DNA from: an uncultured Salinisphaerales bacterium
GTDB lineage: Bacteria; Pseudomonadota; Gammaproteobacteria; Nevskiales; CAJXLF01
Length of the DNA stretch: 64,000 nucleotides
Assembly (NCBI GenBank): GCA_913055805.1
Contig: CAJXLF010000003.1
Span: forward strand, 124,001-188,000
Direction of reading: 5' to 3'
In this document: piece after piece, positions 45,111 to 54,472 of the stretch
Layout: the number at the start of each line of letters is the position of its first letter
Numbering within the stretch: the first letter of the stretch is position 1
Position numbers and translations under genes: made by a program
The notes under the pieces: generated by a model
The model's database searches: none
Told to the model about the DNA's origin: nothing
Seen by the model: the letters and a program-made list of their open reading frames with translations, nothing else

Positions 45111-46397
45111 CTATTCCGGATGTTCGATGGATTCGATATCCCCTTCAACCGCTTCGTCCTCGGGGCTGATCACCACATCCCGCTGGCCGCCACTTTCATC
45201 CGCGGCCTTCTCTTCAGACGCCTCACTGGCCACTTCCTCGGGACTGCGCTCCACTCCGATATGGAAGGCGGCAAAGCCCGGCATGACCACCTGATTGAGG
45301 GCGCGACCCAGCACGCGGCCGTTGTAGGGCGCGTAGATCAGACTCTGCACATTGGTGATCGGGTCGGTCACGGTACCCAGCAGATCGCCTTTCTTCACGG
45401 AAGTACCCAGCTTGACGGTCGAGAGCAGAATGCCGCCACGGTTGGCACGCACCCAGCTGGACTCGTAATAAACCGGCTGCGGATCATTCCACTGGAAGCC
45501 TTTCTTGAGCATGCCCAGATTACTCATCAGGCTCTGGATGGCCTTGACCCCATGCTCCACCTGCTCGAGCTGCAGGCGCATCGGTTCGCCTGCCTCCAGG
45601 GTTACCGACGGAATCCCCGCGTCCACCGCTGCGCGCCGCAGCGTACCTGCCGCGCCCTTGTCTTCCAGCACCGACGTCGCGCCGAAGCCGCTGGTCAAGG
45701 CCACTACGCCGGGATCGCTCAGGTCAGCGCGCAACTGCGGCAGGTTGGTGCGATGGAAAGAACCGGTATGCAGGTCGACCAAGGCATGGCAGTTGCGCAC
45801 CACTGAACGGAAAAATGAGCGGGCGATTCTGGACGCCGAGCTGCCATCGTTGTGGCCGGGAAAGTGCCGGTTCAGGTCACGGCGGTCAGCAAGGTAACGG
45901 GAACTGCGCTGGAAGCCGTGCAGATTCACGATCGGCACCCCGATCAGGGTACCGCGCAGCTTTTGCGGATCGGTGCTGTACAACACCCGCCGCACCATCT
46001 CGATACCATTGAGTTCATCGCCGTGAATGGCGGCGGTCAGACACAGCACCGGGCCCGGTTTGGCGCCGTGTGCAACCAGTACAGGCGTGTCCAGATCCAT
46101 GCCGGCGAAATTCTGACTGGCCGACCAGGACAGGCGCATGGTCTTGCCCGGCGGCACTTCGGTATCCAGGATGCGGAAAGCTGCGGCGGGCTCGGGCGGC
46201 GGCGCCTGGGGCAGCGGCTCAACCGGCGAGGTTTCTTCGGGCGCGGCCTCGGGCGTTTCGGTGGCGACCGTAACGTCTTCGGCCTGCGCCTCCGGCCCCA
46301 GCTCTGGCAATTCATCTGCGCCTGACAACGTGCTCCCGCACATCAGGATTACCAGTCCCAAACCTTTCCAGCCCAGCGCCAGCCCAAGCCTGCTCAT
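45111..46397 (-). CDS. Exported AstE/aspartoacylase-like zinc carboxypeptidase
   Basis: A 428-residue protein with a signal peptide, an acidic Pro-rich linker (about 28-72) and an M14-type succinylglutamate desuccinylase/aspartoacylase domain. The zinc motif is IHGDELNG, the third ligand is in LVDLHTGSF and the base is the Glu in VTLEAGEP. A C-terminal lipoyl-like beta domain (LLGTVTDPITNVQ) and a very acidic tail follow. It is the last gene of the minus-strand run. The substrate is unknown. Confidence 0.88.
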   Translation of the reverse strand: MSRLGLALGWKGLGLVILMCGSTLSGADELPELGPEAQAEDVTVATETPEAAPEETSPVEPLPQAPPPEPAAAFRILDTEVPPGKTMRLSWSASQNFAGMDLDTPVLVAHGAKPGPVLCLTAAIHGDELNGIEMVRRVLYSTDPQKLRGTLIGVPIVNLHGFQRSSRYLADRRDLNRHFPGHNDGSSASRIARSFFRSVVRNCHALVDLHTGSFHRTNLPQLRADLSDPGVVALTSGFGATSVLEDKGAAGTLRRAAVDAGIPSVTLEAGEPMRLQLEQVEHGVKAIQSLMSNLGMLKKGFQWNDPQPVYYESSWVRANRGGILLSTVKLGTSVKKGDLLGTVTDPITNVQSLIYAPYNGRVLGRALNQVVMPGFAAFHIGVERSPEEVASEASEEKAADESGGQRDVVISPEDEAVEGDIESIEHPE

Positions 46398-46410
46398 TAC
46401 ATGACCTCGA

Positions 46411-48216
46411 TCAGAAATACTCCGCTTGCATAGTCAGACAGCTGTCCTCGCCTTGCGCCACCAGCCTCGCATGCAGTTCCATGGCCGGCAACTCGCGCCG
46501 GAAGAAATAACGGCAGGCCGCCAGCTTGCCGGCATAGAAGTGCCGGTCAGTATCGTGCCCCGCGTCTGCCTGCACCGCGACCAGCGCCTGACGCAGCCAC
46601 TGCCAGGCAATGACCGCATGACCCAGCATCTGCAGGTAACTGGTGGCATTGGCAACAAATCTGTCTGCATCACCGGCAGCCTCCGCCACCAGTGATTGCG
46701 TGGTTTGACCGACAGTGACCACGGTTTGTTTCAAGGTTTCTGAAAATTCCTGTAACTCGTCGTAATCGGCAGCCGCCTCGGCCGTCTTGCTGAATTCGGC
46801 AAGCAGGGCCTTGAGAGACGTCCCGCCACCGCGCACGACCTTGCGGCCCAGCAAATCCAGCGCCTGAATGCCATTGGTTCCTTCATGGATGGGATTCAGG
46901 CGATTGTCGCGATAGAAGCGCTCCACCGGATAATCGCGGGTGTAGCCATAGCCCCCGAGAATCTGGATCGCATGCTTGTTGGCTTCCAGACACCAGTCGG
47001 ACGGCCAGGCCTTGGCAATCGGCGTGAGTATTTCCAGCAACAGCCCGGCTTGTTCCCGTTGCGCCTGATCTTCCGACGCCTCCTGGATGTCTACCAGACG
47101 CGCGCAATACAGGCAGAGGCCCAACGCGCCCTCCACAGAGGCTTTCTGGGCCAGCAGCATACGCTTCACATCCGTGTGCTCGATGATGGCGACCGGCTTG
47201 CCCTGCGGGTCGGGCGACGAGACCTTGCGCCCCTGCAAGCGGGTTCGCGCATAGTCCAGTGAATGCAGATAGCCGGTGTATCCCAGCACAGTCGCGCCCA
47301 GACCCACGCCGATACGCGCTTCGTTCATCATGTGAAACATGCCGGCCAGGCCCTGATTCGGCTCGCCCACCAGATAACCGATACAGTCATCCTGCTCGCC
47401 GAAATTCAGCACGGTATTCACCGTACCCCGGTAACCCATCTTGTGATTCAGTCCGGCCAGACGCACGCCATTGCGCTCGCCCAGCGAGCCATCCTCGTTG
47501 ACCAGGAACTTGGGCACGATGAACAACGATATGCCCTTGGTGCCCGCCGGCGCACCCTCGATCCTGGCCAGCACCATGTGAATGATGTTCTCGGCCAGAT
47601 CATGCTCGCCGCCTGAGATCCACACCTTGTTGCCGACGATGCGGTACTTGCCCTCCCCTTGGCCGTCAGTCTGCGCAATGGCGCGCGTACGAATATCGCC
47701 CAATGAAGAGCCAGCCTGCGGCTCGGACAGACACATGGTGCCGAAGAAACGCCCTGCGATCATGGGCTGCATGTAGCGCGCCTGCTGCTCGGGCGAACCA
47801 ACCACACGCAGCAGATTCGCCGCTGCCGCGCTGAGAAAGGGATAACCCGCAGTGCCCACATTGGCCGCCGTAAAGACGGCAGCCAGCGCCTGGCAGATGC
47901 TGTACGGCAGCTGCAAGCCGCCAACTTCCTCGTCGAAAGCCGCGCCGAGAAAACCGCCTTCAATATAGGCGTCCAGGGCGGCCTTCACCTCGGGAATGAT
48001 ATGCACGCGTTCGCCGTCAAAGGTCGGCTCATTGGCATCCAGCTGGGCGGCGTGCCCGGCGAATTCGCCTTCCGCCAGCTGATAGGCGGACTCCAGTACG
48101 GCATCAAAGGTGGAACGGTCATGCTGCTCGAAACGTGGCAGGCTGCAGAGGTCATCTATGCCCAGCACCTCGTACAGCTGGAAATCCAGATCCCGGCGAT
48201 CAACGAGTAAAGACAT
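46411..48216 (-). CDS. Acyl-CoA dehydrogenase, large type with C-terminal extension
   Basis: A 601-residue FadE-like enzyme. MCLSEPQAGSSLGDI, VWISGGEHDL, GGYGYTRDYPVERFYRD and the catalytic Glu in PIHEGTNGIQ are seen. The extra 150 residues at the C terminus fit the AcylCoA-dh-C/DUF domain of long-chain dehydrogenases. ATG 48216 (MSLLVDRRD) follows AGGA and lies 11 bp after the purU stop. Confidence 0.92.
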   Translation of the reverse strand: MSLLVDRRDLDFQLYEVLGIDDLCSLPRFEQHDRSTFDAVLESAYQLAEGEFAGHAAQLDANEPTFDGERVHIIPEVKAALDAYIEGGFLGAAFDEEVGGLQLPYSICQALAAVFTAANVGTAGYPFLSAAAANLLRVVGSPEQQARYMQPMIAGRFFGTMCLSEPQAGSSLGDIRTRAIAQTDGQGEGKYRIVGNKVWISGGEHDLAENIIHMVLARIEGAPAGTKGISLFIVPKFLVNEDGSLGERNGVRLAGLNHKMGYRGTVNTVLNFGEQDDCIGYLVGEPNQGLAGMFHMMNEARIGVGLGATVLGYTGYLHSLDYARTRLQGRKVSSPDPQGKPVAIIEHTDVKRMLLAQKASVEGALGLCLYCARLVDIQEASEDQAQREQAGLLLEILTPIAKAWPSDWCLEANKHAIQILGGYGYTRDYPVERFYRDNRLNPIHEGTNGIQALDLLGRKVVRGGGTSLKALLAEFSKTAEAAADYDELQEFSETLKQTVVTVGQTTQSLVAEAAGDADRFVANATSYLQMLGHAVIAWQWLRQALVAVQADAGHDTDRHFYAGKLAACRYFFRRELPAMELHARLVAQGEDSCLTMQAEYF

Positions 48217-48227
48217 GTGCAATCCTG

Positions 48228-49088
48228 TTATTGGCGGCTGAATACGATGGTCTTGGCGCCGTCGACAATGATGCGGTCCTGCAGATGCCATTGCACCGCG
48301 CGGGCCAGGGCCTGCCGCTCCAGGTTGCGGCCCAGCGCGCGCAGATCTTCAACCGAATGCCGGTGCGTGACGCGGGCCGTGTCCTGTTCGATGATCGGCC
48401 CCTGATCCAGTTCTTCCGTCACGTAGTGGGCCGTGGCGCCAATCAACTTCACACCCTTGTCGAAGGCCTGCCGATAAGGGTCGGCGCCGACGAAGGCCGG
48501 CAGAAAGGAATGATGAATATTGATAATGCGGCTGGGGAAGGCCTCCACCCAGTCATGCGGCAGAATCTGCATATAGCGCGCCAGCACCACCAGATCCACA
48601 CGCTCACTGAGTTCTGTCAGCATCTGTCGGTGCGCTTCGAATTTGTTCTCCGGGGTGACCTCGAAATGCCGGTATTCGATGTCGAAGGACTCCACCTGAC
48701 GGCGCAGATCTTCATGGTTGGAGTAAACACAGGTCAGCTCGGCATCCAGTTCACCGCGTGCATGCTTCCACAGCAGCTCAAGCAGCGCGTGATCGTGCCT
48801 GGAGACGAGAATCGCCAGACGCTTCCTGAGGCTGGCGCAGTTGAGCTGCCAGTCCATTTCGAAACGCCCGGCCACATCCGCGGCAAAGCGCTCCCGCACT
48901 TCCTCCAGACGATCTCCCAGATCACCCAGCTCGAATTCCAGGCGCATGAAAAAACGCCCGCCCCGCGGATCGCTGGAATGCTGATCGAGGTCGGTGATAT
49001 TGGCGCCCAGGGCGCTCAGGCTGCCACTGACGGCTGCAATGATGCCGGTGCGGTCCGGACATTGAATAAGTAGACGGCCGATTTCCAT
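48228..49088 (-). CDS. purU: Formyltetrahydrofolate deformylase
   Basis: A 286-residue enzyme releasing formate from 10-formyl-THF, balancing one-carbon pools. An N-terminal ACT domain (IQCPDRTGIIAAVSGSL) precedes the formyltransferase fold (from about 88), with the catalytic set in INIHHSFLP and ATAHYVTEELDQGPII. Flanked by beta-oxidation genes in the same direction, which is a common arrangement in pseudomonads and relatives. Confidence 0.95.
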   Translation of the reverse strand: MEIGRLLIQCPDRTGIIAAVSGSLSALGANITDLDQHSSDPRGGRFFMRLEFELGDLGDRLEEVRERFAADVAGRFEMDWQLNCASLRKRLAILVSRHDHALLELLWKHARGELDAELTCVYSNHEDLRRQVESFDIEYRHFEVTPENKFEAHRQMLTELSERVDLVVLARYMQILPHDWVEAFPSRIINIHHSFLPAFVGADPYRQAFDKGVKLIGATAHYVTEELDQGPIIEQDTARVTHRHSVEDLRALGRNLERQALARAVQWHLQDRIIVDGAKTIVFSRQ

Positions 49089-49141
49089 GGGCGAAGATTA
49101 CACGGCGCCCTGACTCAATGCAGCTGTTTTATTTTTCGTGT

Positions 49142-49930
49142 TTATCTGCCCTGGAAATTCGCTTCCCGCTTCTGCATAAAGGCCATCACCCCTTCCTGGA
49201 AGTCCTGAGTACGCCCCAGTTCAGCCTGTGACTGGCGCTCGATTTCCAGCTGGGTATGCAAGTCGTTGTCCGGACTCGCGTTGATGGCCTTGCGAATGGC
49301 CGCCAGCGCCCGGGTCGGCTGCTTGGCTAGATGCTGCGCCAGTTGCATCGCCCTGGCCTGCAGTTCGTCATCTTCCACCACCTGCCAGATCATGCCCCAG
49401 TCCAGCGCCTGCTCGGCACTGATGTTTTCGCCCAGCATGGCCATGCCCATGGCGCGGGCGCGGCCGACCAGACGCGGCAGCAGCCAGGTACCCGAAGCAT
49501 CCGGCAGCAGACCGATTTTGACAAAGGCCTGCCGGAATACGGCGGAGCGAGCGGCAATCACCATATCGCCGGCCAGCGCAAAACTGGCGCCGGCGCCAGC
49601 CGCCATACCGTTGATAGCCGTAATGAAAGGAATATCCAGATCAAACAGCACCTGCAGAGTGGGGTGATAACGCTCGTCCAGAGCCTTACCCAGATCCAGC
49701 CGGCCCTGCTCGTCCATCGGCGGCGGCTCGCTCAGATCTGCACCGGCGCAGAATCCGCGCCCCGCACCGGTCAACACCAGAGCGCGGGCGCCAACGGCCG
49801 GGGCCCGCGATGCCGCATCGCGTAACTCATCCAGCAGCTTGCCACTCAGGCTGTTAAGACTATCCGGACGGTTCAGGGTAATGGTTGCAACCCCATCAGC
49901 GACCTCATAGAGAATGGTTTCGTAGCTCAC
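49142..49930 (-). CDS. Enoyl-CoA hydratase/isomerase
   Basis: A 262-residue crotonase-fold protein. Oxyanion-hole residues lie in GAGRGFCAGADLSE (about 60) and INGMAAGAGASFALAGD (about 105); the PaaG-like sequence FVKIGLLPDASGTWLLPRLVG is typical. The usual second catalytic Glu is replaced by Asp near LPDASG, as in ring-isomerase members. The start is the GTG at 49930 with AGAAGG 6 nt upstream; an ATG at 49993 opens the frame only. First gene of the minus-strand run. Confidence 0.9.
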   Translation of the reverse strand: MSYETILYEVADGVATITLNRPDSLNSLSGKLLDELRDAASRAPAVGARALVLTGAGRGFCAGADLSEPPPMDEQGRLDLGKALDERYHPTLQVLFDLDIPFITAINGMAAGAGASFALAGDMVIAARSAVFRQAFVKIGLLPDASGTWLLPRLVGRARAMGMAMLGENISAEQALDWGMIWQVVEDDELQARAMQLAQHLAKQPTRALAAIRKAINASPDNDLHTQLEIERQSQAELGRTQDFQEGVMAFMQKREANFQGR

Positions 49931-50092
49931 GGCTTCTACCTTCTTGAGAAAATCAATGACGGCAGCATAATCGCACCACAGCGAAAACCCCACCGGCGCA
50001 ATAAGCGGAATTACCCACTACCCCGGGACCCTCACTTGCCATGACACTCCAAGCCTGCAAATCTTGAACGCATTACCTGAAGGAGGATTGGG

Positions 50093-50419
50093 ATGAACGA
50101 CGGGAACAATGACAGAAAATCCGTAATTCTCGCCTATGCACTTTACGGGCTCGGCCTGATTCCCGCGCTGCAACTGGCCACTATTGGCGGAATTATCGTC
50201 AATCACATCAAGATCAATGAAGTCTCAGACCCCGTACTCAAAAGTCACCACCGCTGGCTGATGCGCACATTCTGGTTTGCCGTGCTATGGGCACTACTCG
50301 GCTCTGCAACGGTTTTTATTTTCGGCATTGGCTACCTGGTGCTGACGGCAACCGCCATCTGGTTTATCTACCGCCTAATTCGAGGTTGGTTGAACTTCAG
50401 CGAAGGCGCAGCCGTATGA
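50093..50419 (+). CDS. Small DUF4870-like membrane protein
   Basis: A 108-residue inner-membrane protein with three spans; SHHRWLMRTFWFAVLWALLG is characteristic of this family. A GAAGGAGG site lies upstream. A diverged fragment of a homologue (VIVNHININEV) survives at 53249 next to the glycosyltransferase, so the pair may once have been part of a second cassette. Confidence 0.8.
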   Translation: MNDGNNDRKSVILAYALYGLGLIPALQLATIGGIIVNHIKINEVSDPVLKSHHRWLMRTFWFAVLWALLGSATVFIFGIGYLVLTATAIWFIYRLIRGWLNFSEGAAV

Positions 50420-50498
50420 AACTGTCCAGCCATCAAATCAAAACAGGCCAATCCAGCCTGTATACTCATTTGCGCGCTTAAATCCAGAACCGGAATCA

Positions 50499-52226
50499 AT
50501 GAATCTTTTATTGCGCCTTTGGCGTACGTTTTCCACCCGTCGCAAATATCAACTTGCCGGACTAATGGGCCTGATGCTGCTGGGCGGTTTGGGTGAACTT
50601 GTCACACTGGGCGCCGTTATCCCCTTTCTCACCCTGCTGGCGAGTCCCGAAAAGGCAAACGACTATCCGGCGCTGCAGTCCGCCGCCGAAGCATTCGGAC
50701 TTGATCCGGCAACAGTGCTGCTTCCTGCGACTATATTATTCGCCGGCATAGCCCTTGCTTCTGCATGTGTCCGCCTGCTGCTGACCTGGGTCATGAACCG
50801 TTACATCCATGCCCTGGGGCATGACCTTGGGTCCAGGATATATGAGAACCTCCTACACCAACCCTACGCCTGGCACAGCACGCATAATTCCAGCACGAGC
50901 ATTGCCACAACGAACAAGGTCCTGATCGTCACCAACTTTTATCTGATCCCGTTGATGGAAGCGATCATCTCGGGATTCTTATGCATTGTTATCCTGGCGG
51001 CACTTCTTATTATCGACGCAAGTGCCGCGCTTATAGCCGGGTTCGGTTTTGCAGCTATATACCTGCTTATATCTGTCATCGTCAAAAGACGCATCAGAGC
51101 CAATGGAGAGACAATTTCCAGAACCCAGAAAACGCGCATTCAGACTTTGCAGGAGGGCCTGGGGGCCATTCGGGATGTCATTATCGGTGGTAGTCAGGCA
51201 GCCTATGTAGAACGATATAGAAACGATGACTACGCCATGAATATAGCCCAGGCGGAAAATACCTTCCTGACACTAGCGCCGCGCTACATCCTGGAGGGGC
51301 TTGCTGTCGCCCTTGTAGCACTTCTGGCCTTATTCATCTCTGGCAGACCCGACGGTTTTAGTGGTGCATTGCCAGTACTGGGCGCCCTTGCGCTGGGTGG
51401 GCAAAAGCTCATGCCGCTGTTACAGACCCTATATCACGGCTGGAGCCGCGCACAGGGCAACTCTGCAATACTTCGTGACGTACTCACCCTTGCTGAGCTT
51501 CCGGTAGCAGAAAAGTCTTTACCTCCCCCCCTCAAGTTCCATGATCACATACAGCTGCGAAACCTGAGTTTTTCCTATTCGCAGGATGGGCCGGAAGTAC
51601 TCAGCCACATAGACCTCAATATCCCCAAAGGAACAAGAATAGGCTTCATCGGAGAGACCGGCAGCGGCAAAAGTACCTTGCTGGATATCATCATGGGACT
51701 GCTCGAACCTACAGAAGGAGAGATTCTGGTAGACGGCGTACGACTCACTTCCAGAAACCGCCGTGCATGGCAAGTGCACGTAGCCCATGTACCCCAAAGT
51801 ATTTATTTAAGCGATGCCAGCATACGCGAAAATATCGCGCTCGGATGCCACAAAAATTCGATTGACGATGACTGGCTGCGAGAGGTGGCCGGCCAGGCGC
51901 AAATAGCGGATGTCGTTAACAGTCTGCCGGAGGGCTATGAGACTCTCGTTGGCGAACGGGGCGTTCGGCTATCCGGTGGTCAGCGACAGCGTATTGGCAT
52001 TGCACGCGCATTGTACAAGCGCGCCGATGTGCTTGTTCTCGACGAAGCCACCAGCGCCCTCGATGAAACCACTGAACAAGCCGTTGTTGATTGTATTGAT
52101 AACTTGAGCCGGAACCTTACGGTCATGGTCATCGCACACCGGCTTAGCACCCTGCGAAACTGTGATATCGTGGTTAAAATTAATCACGGCAGGCTTGAAC
52201 AGGTGAGCAACCAGAAGAACCTGTAA
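50499..52226 (+). CDS. ABC exporter, fused permease-ATPase
   Basis: A 575-residue half-transporter of the MsbA/PglK kind: six-span permease (about 20-310), Walker A GETGSGKST (about 384), signature LSGGQRQRIGIARAL (about 491), Walker B VLVLDEATSALD (about 509) and the H-loop in VIAHRLST. It likely flips a lipid-linked glycan, given the adjoining glycosyltransferases. Confidence 0.93.
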   Translation: MNLLLRLWRTFSTRRKYQLAGLMGLMLLGGLGELVTLGAVIPFLTLLASPEKANDYPALQSAAEAFGLDPATVLLPATILFAGIALASACVRLLLTWVMNRYIHALGHDLGSRIYENLLHQPYAWHSTHNSSTSIATTNKVLIVTNFYLIPLMEAIISGFLCIVILAALLIIDASAALIAGFGFAAIYLLISVIVKRRIRANGETISRTQKTRIQTLQEGLGAIRDVIIGGSQAAYVERYRNDDYAMNIAQAENTFLTLAPRYILEGLAVALVALLALFISGRPDGFSGALPVLGALALGGQKLMPLLQTLYHGWSRAQGNSAILRDVLTLAELPVAEKSLPPPLKFHDHIQLRNLSFSYSQDGPEVLSHIDLNIPKGTRIGFIGETGSGKSTLLDIIMGLLEPTEGEILVDGVRLTSRNRRAWQVHVAHVPQSIYLSDASIRENIALGCHKNSIDDDWLREVAGQAQIADVVNSLPEGYETLVGERGVRLSGGQRQRIGIARALYKRADVLVLDEATSALDETTEQAVVDCIDNLSRNLTVMVIAHRLSTLRNCDIVVKINHGRLEQVSNQKNL

Positions 52227-52270
52227 GACCCCACTGACCAAAAAAAACACCATGGCCAAATCATTATCTA

Positions 52271-53203
52271 ATGCTCTCAGAAGCAATTAATCCTCGCCAG
52301 CATGGGGTTCACGCGGTTGTTGTGACCTTCAACCCTCGCATGGAAGCACTACGCTGCTTACTAGACGCCCTCTCCCCACAAGTCGAAATCATCACCGTTG
52401 TCGATAATGGCTCTGTAAACGAAATGCAGACTTGGGAACCTGAGTCTTACGACAATGTGCAAATTCATCGTATAGGAACAAACCTGGGGATTGCCGCCGC
52501 TCATAACATCGGTATCAAAAAAGCATTGGATGAGGAGGTGGATTATGTCCTCCTTTCAGACCAGGACAGCATCCCCACTCCAAATATGGTTTTCGAGCTT
52601 CGTAAAGCCGCTGAGCAGCTGACAGCTGATGGCCAACAGGTAGCCGCCGTCGGCCCCTTCTTCATTGACGACAAAATAAAGAAATCTTCGCAACTGATTC
52701 GTTTTCAAGGCTTGCGCCTCATCAGGCTCTTCCAGGACTCGGACGGTCCCGTAGCCGAAGTCGCCTACCTGATTTCTTCCGGCTGCCTCATTCCCAAACA
52801 AACGCTTAAGGCAGTTGGCCTCATGAACGAAGCGTTATTTGTTGATTATGTAGATATAGACTGGGGCTTCAGGGCCAAGCATCGGGGTTTTTCATCGTTT
52901 GGGATATTCAAGGCGGAGATGCGTCACGGAATAGGGAATAAACCCATAAAGTTCATGGGCCGGCGTTTTTCGAACCATAGTCCTGCACGCCACTACTACA
53001 TGATGCGCAATGCCATATGGCTTTACAAACAGAGCCATGCACCTGTCAACTGGAAGATGATTGACAGTGCAAGGCTGGCGCTCAGGATGTGCTTATATCT
53101 TGTGTGCTCAAGAAACAGGCGAACAGATTTCAAAATGATGCTCAAAGGCCTGCTTCACGGGTCTACTTCAAGATTGGGGCCGCTCCCCGAATCCGAGGCA
53201 TAG
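52271..53203 (+). CDS. Rhamnosyltransferase-type family 2 glycosyltransferase
   Basis: A 310-residue GT-A enzyme. VVVTFNPRMEALRCLLDAL, VVDNGS and the metal motif LLSDQDSIP are seen, and VDYVDIDWGFRAKHRGF is the rhamnosyltransferase pattern. It uses a dTDP-sugar donor by family knowledge. Nucleotides 52276-53243, including its 3' end and 40 bp beyond, are repeated at 54473-54979 with an internal deletion. The last about 50 bp are also the antisense end of the GT4 gene in the second copy. Confidence 0.9.
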   Translation: MLSEAINPRQHGVHAVVVTFNPRMEALRCLLDALSPQVEIITVVDNGSVNEMQTWEPESYDNVQIHRIGTNLGIAAAHNIGIKKALDEEVDYVLLSDQDSIPTPNMVFELRKAAEQLTADGQQVAAVGPFFIDDKIKKSSQLIRFQGLRLIRLFQDSDGPVAEVAYLISSGCLIPKQTLKAVGLMNEALFVDYVDIDWGFRAKHRGFSSFGIFKAEMRHGIGNKPIKFMGRRFSNHSPARHYYMMRNAIWLYKQSHAPVNWKMIDSARLALRMCLYLVCSRNRRTDFKMMLKGLLHGSTSRLGPLPESEA

Positions 53204-53243
53204 ATTTGCAGCAATTCCTCGACATGCTCGCCGATCGACTTGG
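52276..53243. repeat. Duplicated segment, intact copy (partner 54473-54979)
   Basis: The left part (52276-52625) matches 54473-54822 with one substitution seen (near 52577); the right part (53086-53243) matches 54822-54979 except for a cluster of about seven differences near 53151-53180. 461 bp (52626-53086) are absent from the partner. Confidence 0.9.
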
Positions 53244-53248
53244 CCTGC

Positions 53249-53398
53249 GTTATCGTCAATCACATCAATATCAACGAAGTCGCTGACGACAAAATAAAAA
53301 GAAAATTGGCTGTATTGGTTATTGCCCACCGGCTGAGCACACTCGGAAACTGCGATGAAATAAGTAAGAATAGAAAAAGTCGAAGCGACCTTGTTTGA
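53249..53398 (+). pseudogene. In-frame chimera of a DUF4870-like and an ABC-transporter fragment
   Basis: One open frame of 49 codons plus TGA. It reads VIVNHININEVADD, like IIVNHIKINEVSDP of the protein at 50093, then KLAVLVIAHRLSTLGNCDE, like LTVMVIAHRLSTLRNCD near the end of the exporter at 50499. There is no start codon. The flanks are the end of the duplicated glycosyltransferase segment and the stop of the next glycosyltransferase. Confidence 0.7.
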
Positions 53399-53405
53399 CC
53401 GCTAA

Positions 53406-54350
53406 TTACTTTTGGTATGGATGCACCTCAGGAATCAAACGCTGGTCTCTGATGCCGTACTTGAGCATGAAGGCGATACTAACCGGCACGATCAAGAGAT
53501 AATACAGCGGCTTAATCCGAATTACTGACAGGAAACAACGATACCAAAAAAGGCGCCTGTCCAGTCTTTTAACCAAATCAGCACGTCCGGCCCTGTCACA
53601 GTCCAGCTTCCTTTGAGAATAGACATTGAGTGCAAAGTCCATGATCTGCGTTATTTTAGGCAATTTATTAAGGCGACTTCGGTAGAGATCAACAGTCGAC
53701 ACCCCACAGCCTACCCTGTACTTCACCAAGGGTTCGTCAATATATTCAACAGAACCCATTAACATGCTTCTATATGCAACGACCGTATCTTCAAAAACAC
53801 GGGGAGTTTTTATTGAACCGAAATAATCAAATACCTCCTTCTTCCAGGCATGGGTGGCACCGAAAACAATAGCCAGCCTGTATAACTCTCCTTCCACATC
53901 ACTGGCAGACATGGTTTGTGCGGGCTTCCAGACACCAATCTCACCCCCCTTTTCGTCTATTGCCAACAACGAGGAATGCAGAGAAAAAGTCTTCTTGTCA
54001 CAGGCTAAATAGCGCTCAACAATCACAGAGGTTCTGTTAGAAAAAGAGATATCATCGGCCGCAGCCATAATAGTCAGTTCACCAGCGGCCAATTCATGGG
54101 ACAGATTTACATGCCCGATAATCCCCAGGTTCTCTTTATTCCTGTTAATACGTACTGTATGGGGGCCAGCATAACTTTCTGCAATCTCCCGAATGATTTC
54201 GAATGTATTATCGGTTGAACAATCATCAGAAATAATGATTTCCAGGGGTGTGTAAGTCTGGGAAAGCGCAGATTCACATGCCTGCTTGATATATTTTTCT
54301 TGATTATAGGCAACAAGAAAAAATGTGACCAAAGGCCTCTTCTTATCCAT
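53406..54350 (-). CDS. Family 2 glycosyltransferase
   Basis: A 314-residue GT-A enzyme. VTFFLVAYNQEKYIKQACESAL, IIISDDCSTDNT and the metal motif MAAADDISF are seen; a hydrophobic C-terminal stretch (YYLLIVPVSIAFML) may anchor it to the membrane. ATG 54350 (MDKKRP) is preferred over a TTG at 54374. AT-rich and lying between the two copies of the duplicated segment. Confidence 0.88.
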   Translation of the reverse strand: MDKKRPLVTFFLVAYNQEKYIKQACESALSQTYTPLEIIISDDCSTDNTFEIIREIAESYAGPHTVRINRNKENLGIIGHVNLSHELAAGELTIMAAADDISFSNRTSVIVERYLACDKKTFSLHSSLLAIDEKGGEIGVWKPAQTMSASDVEGELYRLAIVFGATHAWKKEVFDYFGSIKTPRVFEDTVVAYRSMLMGSVEYIDEPLVKYRVGCGVSTVDLYRSRLNKLPKITQIMDFALNVYSQRKLDCDRAGRADLVKRLDRRLFWYRCFLSVIRIKPLYYLLIVPVSIAFMLKYGIRDQRLIPEVHPYQK

Positions 54351-54472
54351 ACATCGGGTCACAAATAATGACAAAAATCAAACAGAGCATTCTTTCAGGA
54401 TCTGAAAGAATAAACCTCATAACCCTATAACACCAAGTCCGCATAATTCCGACATGAAAATTTGTCACGCCC

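Noticed and set aside
45077-45118. Terminator of uup
   Set aside because: GGAATAG and CTATTCC could pair around an inner CAGG/CCTG, but no T-run follows on either strand, so I do not list it.
53089-53286. 65-codon frame ending in the mosaic region
   Set aside because: It reads the rhamnosyltransferase 3' end and its flank in a shifted frame; the informative frame is 53249-53398.
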